Shown here piece by piece: positions 44,860 through 53,115 of a stretch of DNA of 64,000 bases. The notes under the pieces were generated by a model, which made no database searches, was not told the origin of the DNA, and saw only the letters and a program-made list of their open reading frames with translations. The DNA lies in contig JAZUKH010000046.1 of the NCBI GenBank assembly GCA_045643185.1, positions 1-64,000 of the forward strand. Direction: 5' to 3'. The position numbers and the translations under genes are program-made. The DNA comes from RGIG464 sp045643185 (lineage in GTDB: Bacteria > Myxococcota_A > Bradymonadia > UBA4248). Every line of letters begins with the position of its first letter. The first letter of the stretch is position 1.

Positions 44860-46224
44860 ATGAAAAAATATTTATTAGCCATCGCATTGTTGAGCTCGAT
44901 CGCCCTCTGCGTGGCTTGTGACGACGACAACTCGGAAGAAAAGGGCGCGACCTGCTCGCCCGACTTATTCAAGGCCTCGTGCGCGGACGAAACGCACATT
45001 TATCAGTGCCAGGACGGCGATATCGTGTCGGTGCAGTGCGGCGCTAACGAGGTTTGCTCGAACAACGCGTGCAAAGCTGAGTCATCCAAGCCGAGCACAG
45101 GGTCGGACGAGTCTGGAAAACAGGGCGAGGATAAGAAATCGCCCACGTCCTCAGAAGGCGACAAGTGCGGCGCGGATTTCGTTGCCAGCTGTGATGCTGC
45201 GGGCAATTTGGTGACGTGCATCGACGGCGAAGTGAGTGTCGAAGCCTGCTCGAATGGCGAATACTGCTTGCTTGGTAAATGCCAGGGCTCGTGCGAACAG
45301 GGCAGTGACTTTTGCCTCGACGAAAAGACCGTCATGATGTGCATTTCGGGCAAGTATTACAAAGGCAATTGCTCCGACGGCTGCGCCAATAACCGTTGCG
45401 TGAACCCCAATGAACAGCTGGGCGGCGACGACGAACCCGAAGGCCCGGCGTGCGAACTCGGTACAAAGCCATATTGCGACGAAGATGGCACGCTCGTGAG
45501 CTGCGAATACTGGGGCGAGCCGATGGTCGTCAAATCGCAGTGCGTTTCGGGCACCAAATGTCAGGATGGCGTCTGCGTCATGGAAAACGCCGATCGCTGC
45601 GTCGGCAATGTCTGCAAGGACTTCCACACGCTGCTCAAATGTGAAGATGGCGTCGCCACCGAGTCCAAATGCGGCGAGGGCGAGGTTTGCTTATCCGAAC
45701 AATGCAAAAAGATGAGCGGCGTCGATTTTTGCGAAAATGATGACGAATGCGCCGATGACGAAGTCTGCCGCGACAGCCTTTGCTACAAAAAAGCCCAGTT
45801 CGACATCAAGATCGGCTCGGCATGCGACTCTGGCACGTTCCAGGAATACTGCGAAAACGGCATGGAAGTGAAGTGCGATCCTTACGAGGACTTCGTCGTC
45901 ACCAAAAACAGCTGCGAAGGCTACAACGGCTGCAGCATGATCGTCCAAAAAGCGTACAATCCCGACCCGAAAGCCACGCCCAAGCTCATTCGCAACGCGA
46001 TCTGCCGCGGCACCGACAGCGACCTCGCCTATTGCAGCCAGCACATGGGCGTCGTCTACAATTCGTGCCTCAACGTCGAAGGCGTCGGCATCATGAGCGG
46101 CTTCTCGTACTCCTACACCAACGCGTGCATCTACGGCACCGACGGCCAGCCCGTCTTCTCGTTTGCGCGCGATCAGACGTCCTGTACCGGCCTGTGCGAC
46201 GATTCGACCGGTCTTTGCGAATAA
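44860..46224 (+). CDS. Cysteine-rich lipoprotein 1
   Basis: A 454-residue lipoprotein (signal peptide MKKYLLAIALLSSIALCVAC, lipidated at Cys20). The mature part has about eight short modules of 35-50 residues, each with four or more cysteines. Examples are CADETHIYQCQDGDIVSVQC with EVCSNNACK, and CDAAGNLVTCIDGEVSVEAC with YCLLGKCQ. No known domain assigned; probable disulphide-stabilised surface protein. ATG 44860 is chosen over an in-frame TTG at 44854; ribosome site aagagg. Confidence 0.78.
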   Translation: MKKYLLAIALLSSIALCVACDDDNSEEKGATCSPDLFKASCADETHIYQCQDGDIVSVQCGANEVCSNNACKAESSKPSTGSDESGKQGEDKKSPTSSEGDKCGADFVASCDAAGNLVTCIDGEVSVEACSNGEYCLLGKCQGSCEQGSDFCLDEKTVMMCISGKYYKGNCSDGCANNRCVNPNEQLGGDDEPEGPACELGTKPYCDEDGTLVSCEYWGEPMVVKSQCVSGTKCQDGVCVMENADRCVGNVCKDFHTLLKCEDGVATESKCGEGEVCLSEQCKKMSGVDFCENDDECADDEVCRDSLCYKKAQFDIKIGSACDSGTFQEYCENGMEVKCDPYEDFVVTKNSCEGYNGCSMIVQKAYNPDPKATPKLIRNAICRGTDSDLAYCSQHMGVVYNSCLNVEGVGIMSGFSYSYTNACIYGTDGQPVFSFARDQTSCTGLCDDSTGLCE

Positions 46225-46244
46225 ATAGGTCGTTTGGGATTTGG

Positions 46245-46318
46245 GAGGGGGAAGTCTCCCCCTACGCGGCTATTGGCATCATCGCCAATACGCCGCTACC
46301 CCTTCGCCTGGCGGGGCC
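46245..46318 (+). repeat. Dispersed palindromic element, copy F
   Basis: Left arm gagggggaagtctccccct...cggctatt and right arm aatacgccgctacccc...gcggggcc. The core ttggc-atcatc-gccaa gives a 5-bp hairpin. It lies 20 bp after the lipoprotein stop. Confidence 0.9.
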
Positions 46319-46345
46319 TTTGACCCGGTTGAGGTGCGACGTATT

Positions 46346-46380
46346 GTAAAAAAACGCGGCTTTTGGCCGCGTTTTTTTGT
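46346..46380 (+). terminator. Intrinsic terminator downstream of lipoprotein 1
   Basis: Stem aaacgcggc(ttttg)gccgcgttt followed by T-run; A-run on the other side could make it bidirectional. Confidence 0.9.
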
Positions 46381-46470
46381 TGTGAGAAGGCCAAAACATT
46401 GTAGAAGAGTCAAGTTGTTTGGCACGAGACGGTGCCGTTCGTAATCCACCTAAAATTTTGGAGTGAAAAC

Positions 46471-47775
46471 ATGCGCGTCGTAGATCTTATTGAAGCAAAA
46501 CGTGATGGCAGAACGATTCCTGGAGCTGACATTCGTGAGTTTGTGAATGCCGTTGTTCGCAAAGAAGTTCCGGAATACCAGATCGCCGCCTTTTTGATGG
46601 CGGTGTATTTCAAGGGCATGGAACGCGACGAACTGGTTGCGTACACGGATGCCATGCTTCACAGCGGCGACACGATGTCGTTGAAAGGGCTCGGCAGCCA
46701 CTTCAAAGTGGATAAGCACTCGACGGGTGGCGTGGGCGACAAAGTGTCGTTGACGCTGGCGCCTATGGTGGCTGCGTGCGGTCCGGTGATTCCGATGATC
46801 TCGGGACGCGGCCTGGGGCACACGGGCGGCACGCTCGACAAACTTGAGTCGATTCCCGGCTACCGCGTCGATCTGAACGAAAACGAGATCGAAGGCGCGA
46901 TCAACGATTGCGGTTACATCATTTCCGGCCAGACGGGCTCGCTCGTGCCGGCTGACAAGATCTTTTATGCGCTTCGCGACGTGACGGGCACGGTGCCGTC
47001 GATTCCGTTGATCGCGGCGTCGATCATGAGCAAAAAACTGTCGGTGGGCTTGAACGGCTTGGTTTTGGACGTCAAAGTCGGTACGGGTGCCTTCATGAAG
47101 ACGCAGCAGGACGCCCAGCTTTTGGCCGACACGATGATCTCGATCGGCAACGCGATGCAGTGCAACACGCGTGCGTGCATCACGAGCATGGATCAGCCGC
47201 TGGGCGTCGCCGTCGGCAACGCCAACGAGCTTATCGAAGCGATCGAAATGCTCAAAGGCAACGCGCCAAAAGATTACGAAGAGATCTGTTACGCGCTCGG
47301 CACCGAAATGCTGTCGATCGCCAAGGGCATTTCGCCCGACGACGCGCGTGACGAACTCTCCAAAGCCATTTCGTCGGGCCGTGCGCTCGAGTGTCTGCGC
47401 AAAAACGTTGCGGCTCAGGGCGGCGACGCCCGCATCGTCGACGATTATTCGCTCCTTAACGTGTCTAAGACCACGACCGTCGTCAAAGCGGCTCAGTCGG
47501 GTTACGTGTGCGGCTATAACTGCGAACAGGTCGGTAAAGCCAGCTGCGTGTTGGGTGGCGGCCGCGAAGTTGCCGGGGCCCCCGTCGATCACTCCGTCGG
47601 GCTCGAAGTCCTGCACAAGATCGGTGACAAGGTCGAAGCTGGGGCGCCGCTCTTCAACGTGTATTATCACGACGAGGCGAAAGCCGAAAAAGCTTGTAAG
47701 ATGCTGCTCGACGCCATTCAGATCGGCGACGCCATGCCTCAGCCTAACCAGTTGATCCGCGACATTCGCCGTTAG
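46471..47775 (+). CDS. deoA: Thymidine/pyrimidine-nucleoside phosphorylase
   Basis: A 434-residue nucleoside phosphorylase splitting thymidine (and possibly other pyrimidine nucleosides) into base and deoxyribose-1-phosphate. Family motifs: LTLAPMVAACG..., SGRGLGHTGGTLDKLESIPG (the substrate-site signature), DKHSTGGVGDKVS (phosphate site) and KVGTGAFM. Length fits the family. Whether it is a thymidine-specific DeoA or a broad Pdp cannot be decided here. Ribosome site ggagtg before ATG 46471. Confidence 0.94.
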   Translation: MRVVDLIEAKRDGRTIPGADIREFVNAVVRKEVPEYQIAAFLMAVYFKGMERDELVAYTDAMLHSGDTMSLKGLGSHFKVDKHSTGGVGDKVSLTLAPMVAACGPVIPMISGRGLGHTGGTLDKLESIPGYRVDLNENEIEGAINDCGYIISGQTGSLVPADKIFYALRDVTGTVPSIPLIAASIMSKKLSVGLNGLVLDVKVGTGAFMKTQQDAQLLADTMISIGNAMQCNTRACITSMDQPLGVAVGNANELIEAIEMLKGNAPKDYEEICYALGTEMLSIAKGISPDDARDELSKAISSGRALECLRKNVAAQGGDARIVDDYSLLNVSKTTTVVKAAQSGYVCGYNCEQVGKASCVLGGGREVAGAPVDHSVGLEVLHKIGDKVEAGAPLFNVYYHDEAKAEKACKMLLDAIQIGDAMPQPNQLIRDIRR

Positions 47776-47892
47776 TGCGTTAAACGGAGCCATGTTGGCG
47801 CCACGTCGTCGCGGCGCCACTCGGTTGAGATGGTTAATTGATACAAAATATTAATAAATAAAGAATGGTACGATCCATTACCAGGGAGAGTT

Positions 47893-48642
47893 ATGAAAAA
47901 GATCATTCTTATGACAGTGCTTTGTGGCATGCTCTTGGTCACAGGCTGCGCAAACGACGATTCATCCAATGATTCCGGGGCTGCAGGCAACGACGCTTCG
48001 ACGACAGATAACAAAGATGACGGCAAAACGCAGTCTGGCGACGACGGCAAAACGCAGTCTGGCGACGAAACGACCGAAAACTACAGTTTTACGGACGTGT
48101 CGACGACAGAGTTCTCGTTTTCTGAGCTCAACCCCGCCTTTCAAATGGATGACGGCTATATTTACATCATGAATGCGGACGGCAGTCGCAGTAAAACCGT
48201 CAGTAACTGGGTGCTCAGCCATGACTATCGAAATATTCTGGCATGCGGCTTTTCAGCTCAAATCAAAGTTGGCAGCCAGATGAATTATTCCGGTCTTCAA
48301 CTATTCAAAAAAGACAGCTACGATGATTATGAATTTGACGTCTATTCGGACGGCAAATTTGTCGTCAAAGATCCCCAAAAAACTGTTTTGACATTGCAGG
48401 CGGACGCCTCTTTCGTCAAAGTTGGTGAATTTAACAAACTTCAAGTGACGACCGCTGACTCAGGCAACGTTCTCGTTTATGTCAACGACCATCTCGTGCT
48501 GACCATTTCCTCTCAAGAACTCGCCTTTAAGCTCACCGAAGCTAATAAACTTGCGGTTTTATACAATGTCAAAAGCACAGCCACGAGTGCAGAACCCGCT
48601 GAAGCCTGGGTCAAGATGGAAAACATCGAGCAACAGAAATAG
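47893..48642 (+). CDS. Lipoprotein with acidic linker and beta domain
   Basis: A 249-residue lipoprotein (MKKIILMTVLCGMLLVTGC, Cys19). A Ser/Asp/Thr-rich linker contains DDGKTQSG in tandem, encoded by a 24-bp direct repeat at about 48017-48064. The C-terminal 180 residues appear as beta-strands (NVLVYVNDHLVLTISSQELA) and look like a jelly-roll or laminin-G-like fold, though no family is asserted. The ribosome site is gggag. Confidence 0.7.
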   Translation: MKKIILMTVLCGMLLVTGCANDDSSNDSGAAGNDASTTDNKDDGKTQSGDDGKTQSGDETTENYSFTDVSTTEFSFSELNPAFQMDDGYIYIMNADGSRSKTVSNWVLSHDYRNILACGFSAQIKVGSQMNYSGLQLFKKDSYDDYEFDVYSDGKFVVKDPQKTVLTLQADASFVKVGEFNKLQVTTADSGNVLVYVNDHLVLTISSQELAFKLTEANKLAVLYNVKSTATSAEPAEAWVKMENIEQQK

Positions 48643-48693
48643 CGTTACAACGGTCACGAAATAGCTCATGACTGGATGATATTGCTACTCAGT

Positions 48694-48723
48694 GTGATGT
48701 CTCCCAAAAGTGGGAGACATCAC
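48694..48723. terminator. Hairpin between convergent genes
   Basis: gtgatgtctccca and tgggagacatcac form a perfect 13-bp stem. There is no long T-run. It lies between the ends of the two lipoprotein genes. Confidence 0.6.
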
Positions 48724-48741
48724 GAATCAATGATTTAATGA

Positions 48742-50079
48742 TTATTCAGTCCAACCGGATAATTCAAGGGCACCATTATTAATACCGAAAGTGCAGTATA
48801 AGTTAGAAACATTTTCGGGAATGGGTGCAGTACCGCAATGGGTGAGCGCTTCAGCGACGGTCATATTTTTCGTCGTATCATTTTGGCACAGATCGTCATC
48901 AGAACCTTTGATTTTGATTGAAGCATAACGCTGGCAGATAGGCATCTGTTCATCAATGAATAGAAGATCCCACAATTGATCGCGATATTTTTCATTTTCT
49001 CCAGCATCAGCCAGATCATCGCCACCCAGTATTCTGTAATAATAAGTATTTCCGTCAATCTTACGGAAATACGGATCATTATAGCAATAGGCATTTAAGC
49101 AATACTTACCGGTTTTGCATTTAGCTTTATGGCAAAGGCATTCTTCAGCGGTACATTTGGGAATACCTTTGACGATTTCGAATCCCTCGGGAAGGTCTTT
49201 GAGCGTCGTACGATCGACGCACTTGTCGCGTCTGCAGACTGCTCCCATCGGACAAGTATTTTCGCCGCATTCACAGCCATTTGGGTCGATACAATAGTTG
49301 ACCATTTTATTTTCTTTTGAAGGCACGCAAATATATTTTTCATTATATTCACGACCGTCGCAAGTGCAGCCCTGAGGTGTGGGTGAATAGCCATTCGTGC
49401 ATTCGAGCGGTTCACAGACTTCATCTTTTGTAATTGTTTTGCCGTAACAATTACATTCGTCTTTAAAACACACGAGGCTGTAATACATATTTTTATACGG
49501 TTTATGTCTGCAGGCCAGGCCACGTCCCGTGACAGGCGAGCCAGCACAAGTTCCCCATTTTCCAGAGCAGCCCATGTTAGAATAAACCGTGATCTTTCCG
49601 CAAGGACAGCCATCAGACTGCGTGCAACCGATATCATAACGATCTTTTGAGATTTCCCAGCAGGAATAGCCTGTGAGAGAGCTATCAATGAGTGTATCGC
49701 CGCATTTACAGACACCATCCGTACAAACGCCGTTCATCGGACAGGTCACGTCACCACATTCACAACCTTCAGCGTTGTCGCACGAAACACTTTCGCTTGA
49801 AGGTTGCGCAACGGGGGCTTGGGGCGCCATGTTGGGGGCCATTTCACGCGGTGCGGGCGCTTCATCCGTCGTATCCTGAACTGCGTCATGATCCACAGCT
49901 TCTGTGGCGTCTTGCTGAGCTGCAACATCCTTATCAGCTTTGTCTGCCGCAGCTTTGTTGTCTGCCGCAGCCTGGTTGTCTGTTGACGCTGGGGGCGCGT
50001 TATCTGTTTTGGTGCCACAGGCAGACAAAACGAGTAGCAGAGAACAAGCCGCGATCGGTGATAAAAACTTTGTTTTCAT
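48742..50079 (-). CDS. Cysteine-rich lipoprotein 2
   Basis: A 445-residue lipoprotein (MKTKFLSPIAACSLLLVLSACG, lipidated at the last Cys). Residues 22-110 are an Ala/Asp/Pro-rich linker. EGF-like or tenascin-like cysteine modules follow (CGDVTCPMNGVCTDGVCKCG, CECGENTCPMGAVCRRDKC). The last 100 residues are a separate domain with fewer cysteines. Exported and probably surface-exposed. The start at 50079 has taaggag upstream; longer frames to 50217 have no such site. Confidence 0.75.
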   Translation of the reverse strand: MKTKFLSPIAACSLLLVLSACGTKTDNAPPASTDNQAAADNKAAADKADKDVAAQQDATEAVDHDAVQDTTDEAPAPREMAPNMAPQAPVAQPSSESVSCDNAEGCECGDVTCPMNGVCTDGVCKCGDTLIDSSLTGYSCWEISKDRYDIGCTQSDGCPCGKITVYSNMGCSGKWGTCAGSPVTGRGLACRHKPYKNMYYSLVCFKDECNCYGKTITKDEVCEPLECTNGYSPTPQGCTCDGREYNEKYICVPSKENKMVNYCIDPNGCECGENTCPMGAVCRRDKCVDRTTLKDLPEGFEIVKGIPKCTAEECLCHKAKCKTGKYCLNAYCYNDPYFRKIDGNTYYYRILGGDDLADAGENEKYRDQLWDLLFIDEQMPICQRYASIKIKGSDDDLCQNDTTKNMTVAEALTHCGTAPIPENVSNLYCTFGINNGALELSGWTE

Positions 50080-50360
50080 AAAACTCCTTATGCGAATCGA
50101 TAACCATGTCACACAAGGCCAGTGTGACCAAACGAGCGACGTTTTTTGAAACATTTTATGCCATTTAACAAGAATAATCGCGGTCCGAAATCGAAAGTTG
50201 CACCTTGACGCTTGCAAAGGCGAAAATATTTGGTATAAGCAGCGTTTCTGCTAACACTTATGACGCGGCGCGTTATGGTATTGCAGATGATCAAGCAGGT
50301 GAAAAGCGCGACTGCGCTTTGAAGCAAGCCAAATTGACTGTTTTTTATGTAGGAGATTAC

Positions 50361-51200
50361 ATGAAACGCGTTGTTTTACTGATTCAGGTTTTACTTTTCG
50401 TGATGTTGGCAAGCACGAACGTGTATGCGCAAGATGAGTACGTTCAGTCAGCTCAAGAAGATTCAATGTTCACGAATGAAAGCGGATCGATCGCAGAGTA
50501 TGACGCATCGATCGCAAATGACGATATTCCAACTGAGTCAGACAGTATTGACAGCACTTCAGAGAATGCAGACTTGACGTCTGTCGACGATTCGTTATCC
50601 ATGAACGAATTGGATCAGCAGATCCCGTTGTGGAGACCCGGTTTTTCGATCAGCGGAAAAATTGGTCCTACGTTCTCGGTCGCGGGAATTCTTTGGTTAA
50701 ATGTTGGCTATGGTGGTCTTCAAGGCAGCGTTGAACTTGGTTACCACTGGGATATTTTTGGTTTATATTTGAACCAACAGTTTTCTGGTAACTGGGCATT
50801 TGGCACGTCAATAAGTTTTGACGACGTTGAAGACGAAGCAGATTACAACGAGAAAAATAACACCTATCTTGGCGGCTTTGGCATGACCGCTCTCGATTTC
50901 CGTTGGTTTATTAATGCGTCTGAACGCCTAAAAATCTCGTTAGGCTTTGGTTTGGGGTTTCAATATCAGTTGAATGTCAAGAAAGAGGTCGTTACCGAAT
51001 ATGATGAAAATGGTGAAGAATATGTCACCGAAAAAAGCGACGGTGGTATCATACCGTTAGCCCGTCTACATTTGGGCATAAACTACCTCATGACCCCGAA
51101 CTTGTCGTTAGGTTTCCGCCTTGATTATTCAGGTTTCTCGCTTTGGTATATTCATTATCACCAGTTTGACCCGTCGTTCTTCGTCACTTATACCTTCTAA
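50361..51200 (+). CDS. Outer-membrane beta-barrel-like protein
   Basis: A 279-residue protein with a signal peptide (cleaved near VYAQ) and an acidic Ser-rich linker (about residues 25-90). The beta-strand-rich part has alternating residues and aromatic girdles (GFSISGKIGPTFSVAG, LSLGFRLDYSGFSLW). It ends in phenylalanine (FVTYTF), the signature of outer-membrane barrels recognised by BamA. Function unknown. Ribosome site aggag. Confidence 0.75.
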   Translation: MKRVVLLIQVLLFVMLASTNVYAQDEYVQSAQEDSMFTNESGSIAEYDASIANDDIPTESDSIDSTSENADLTSVDDSLSMNELDQQIPLWRPGFSISGKIGPTFSVAGILWLNVGYGGLQGSVELGYHWDIFGLYLNQQFSGNWAFGTSISFDDVEDEADYNEKNNTYLGGFGMTALDFRWFINASERLKISLGFGLGFQYQLNVKKEVVTEYDENGEEYVTEKSDGGIIPLARLHLGINYLMTPNLSLGFRLDYSGFSLWYIHYHQFDPSFFVTYTF

Positions 51201-51222
51201 GGCGTATTTTACATGACGGCTT

Positions 51223-51244
51223 GGTAGAGACGCCCGTCTCTACC
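51223..51244. repeat. Perfect hairpin ggtagagacg / cgtctctacc
   Basis: Arms of ten bases around cc. The same ten-base arm is in the inner hairpin of palindromic copy A (8400-8409), so this is likely a small dispersed palindrome that can nest inside the larger element. Confidence 0.75.
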
Positions 51245-51319
51245 GTATCGCGCGTCTCTAGCAGGCTTACCGTTCCTCGCCATTGCCATTATTTTATGCT
51301 AAAACATTTCTAGATCGTT

Positions 51320-51344
51320 AGCGACGTGCGATTCGCACGTCGCT
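51320..51344. other. Perfect palindrome upstream of the intact DUF1703 gene
   Basis: agcgacgtgcga and tcgcacgtcgct pair over 12 bases around one t. It ends 27 bp before the ATG of the AAA-ATPase-like gene and could be an operator or a terminator remnant. Confidence 0.55.
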
Positions 51345-51371
51345 CATGGTCTGTGTGATGGAGGTTTGGCA

Positions 51372-52949
51372 ATGGGTTTGTTTGTTAATCCAACGGAAGC
51401 TTTGTTGAGAATGGGCGTTCGCTCGAGAATTTATGTCGATAAATCGATGTTGATTCACGAGCTCAATCAGCTTTTGAATACGGAAGAACGCTTCGTGTGC
51501 GTATCACGTGCGCGCCGTTTTGGCAAGTCGATGGCTGGTGCCATGATTGCCGCCTATTACAGCAAACTCGCCAAGTCGCGCCCCATTTTTGAAAAGCTCA
51601 AGATCGCGCAGACGTCCGATTTTGAAACGTATCTTAATCAGTTTAACGTTATTCACATCGATATTAACGCGTGTTATTCGAGTTCAACGCGTCATGAAGA
51701 CATTGTGCCGTTGTTTACAGCGAACGTGCGTGAAGAACTCCAGGAACAATTTCCAAATTGTGGTATCAACGAACGTGATGCACTCGACAAGTGCATTATG
51801 AAAATTTATTCAAGAACAGGCGAACAATTTGTATTGATTCTTGATGAATACGATGTTTTGGTGCGCGAAAAAGTGAATGCATCGATTTTTGATTCGTATT
51901 TGGCTTTTCTCAATGCGATGTTTAAAAATGTAAACCTGGCACCTGCATTTGCACTTGTATATTTGACAGGCATTTTGCCCGTCGTGCGCGATAAAATTCA
52001 ATCCAAACTCAATATGTTTCGTGAATATACAATGATAGAGGCTGATCAATTCACTCCATATATAGGATTTAGCGAGGATGAAGTAAAATCGTTATGCCAA
52101 AAGCACGATATGAGTTTTAGCGATTGTAAACGTTGGTATGATGGTTATAAGCTCTATGGTCATAGTTTTTATAATCCATGTTCTGTTGTGAATGCCATGG
52201 TTTCACATCGTTTTGGAAGTTTTTGGACGCAAACAGGATCATATGAGGCACTTAAACAATATATATTAATGAATTTTGAGGGCATTCGTGATGATGTGTT
52301 GACGATGATTGCAGGTGGAAGTGTAAGCGTGAATGTGACGAGTTTCATGAATACCATGACCGATTTTCATACCAAAGACGATGTTTTTACCTATCTTATT
52401 CATCTTGGCTATCTTGGCTATGATCAAAAACTCCAACGATGTTTTATCCCAAATCAAGAAGTACGTCAGGAATGGATTAATTCTATTCAAACAAGTTCAG
52501 ATTATGCCCAAGCGCTTTGCATTGTAAAACATTCTAAAGATTTATTAGATCTTACGATCAATGGCGATGAAAAAGCCGTTGCTCACGCTATTGACGATGC
52601 TCATACCGAACTTGTATCGAATTTACAATATAATAATGAAGGTTGTTTTCAGAGCGTGATTCGCTTCGCCTATTTTTACGCTAATACACGCTACACTGTG
52701 ATTTCTGAGTTGCCTGCTGGCAAGGGGTACGCTGATATTGCGTTTATTCCTTATATCCCCAATACGCCAGCGATGATCGTTGAACTCAAGCGCAACAGCT
52801 CCACCGAAACAGCTCTGACGCAGATCGAAAACAAACAATATGATAAAGCCCTTGAACATTATCAGGGCGATCTATTATTTGTCGCCGTGAATTATGACGA
52901 AAAGACGAAAGAACACACGTGTGAGATTAAACGGTTTGTGAAAGAATAA
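51372..52949 (+). CDS. DUF1703-type AAA-ATPase with PD-(D/E)XK end (intact)
   Basis: A 525-residue protein with the AAA-ATPase-like domain: VDKSMLIHELNQLL, SRARRFGKSMAG as nucleotide loop and FVLILDEYDVLV as Walker B. The PD-(D/E)XK nuclease-like end is ADIAFIPYIP with IVELKRN (D...E-x-K) near residues 455-475. Such proteins are common in gut bacteria and are suspected mobile or defence-related nucleases; function unproven. An intact relative of the broken gene at 31832-33362. The ribosome site is ggagg; the ATG at 51372 is preferred over the TTG at 51366. Confidence 0.85.
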   Translation: MGLFVNPTEALLRMGVRSRIYVDKSMLIHELNQLLNTEERFVCVSRARRFGKSMAGAMIAAYYSKLAKSRPIFEKLKIAQTSDFETYLNQFNVIHIDINACYSSSTRHEDIVPLFTANVREELQEQFPNCGINERDALDKCIMKIYSRTGEQFVLILDEYDVLVREKVNASIFDSYLAFLNAMFKNVNLAPAFALVYLTGILPVVRDKIQSKLNMFREYTMIEADQFTPYIGFSEDEVKSLCQKHDMSFSDCKRWYDGYKLYGHSFYNPCSVVNAMVSHRFGSFWTQTGSYEALKQYILMNFEGIRDDVLTMIAGGSVSVNVTSFMNTMTDFHTKDDVFTYLIHLGYLGYDQKLQRCFIPNQEVRQEWINSIQTSSDYAQALCIVKHSKDLLDLTINGDEKAVAHAIDDAHTELVSNLQYNNEGCFQSVIRFAYFYANTRYTVISELPAGKGYADIAFIPYIPNTPAMIVELKRNSSTETALTQIENKQYDKALEHYQGDLLFVAVNYDEKTKEHTCEIKRFVKE

Positions 52950-53022
52950 ATAATCAATTGTACTTTGGAGGTCTCGAACGCGTGTGAAATATTGTGCAGC
53001 GTGATGGTGCTGACTGGGAAAA

Positions 53023-53052
53023 GCAAAAAGGCGGCATAAGCCGCCTTTTTGC
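53023..53052. terminator. Bidirectional terminator
   Basis: gcaaaaaggcggc and gccgcctttttgc pair around ataa. It lies between convergent genes and serves both strands. Confidence 0.9.
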
Positions 53053-53115
53053 TGTAAGCGTTAATAAGTCATTTGAATAATAAAGAGCATCGTTTATACG
53101 AATGTTATTCTCGGT

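Noticed and set aside
46450..47820. 456-codon antisense frame under deoA
   Set aside because: deoA has strong motifs on the plus strand; the antisense frame is a shadow.
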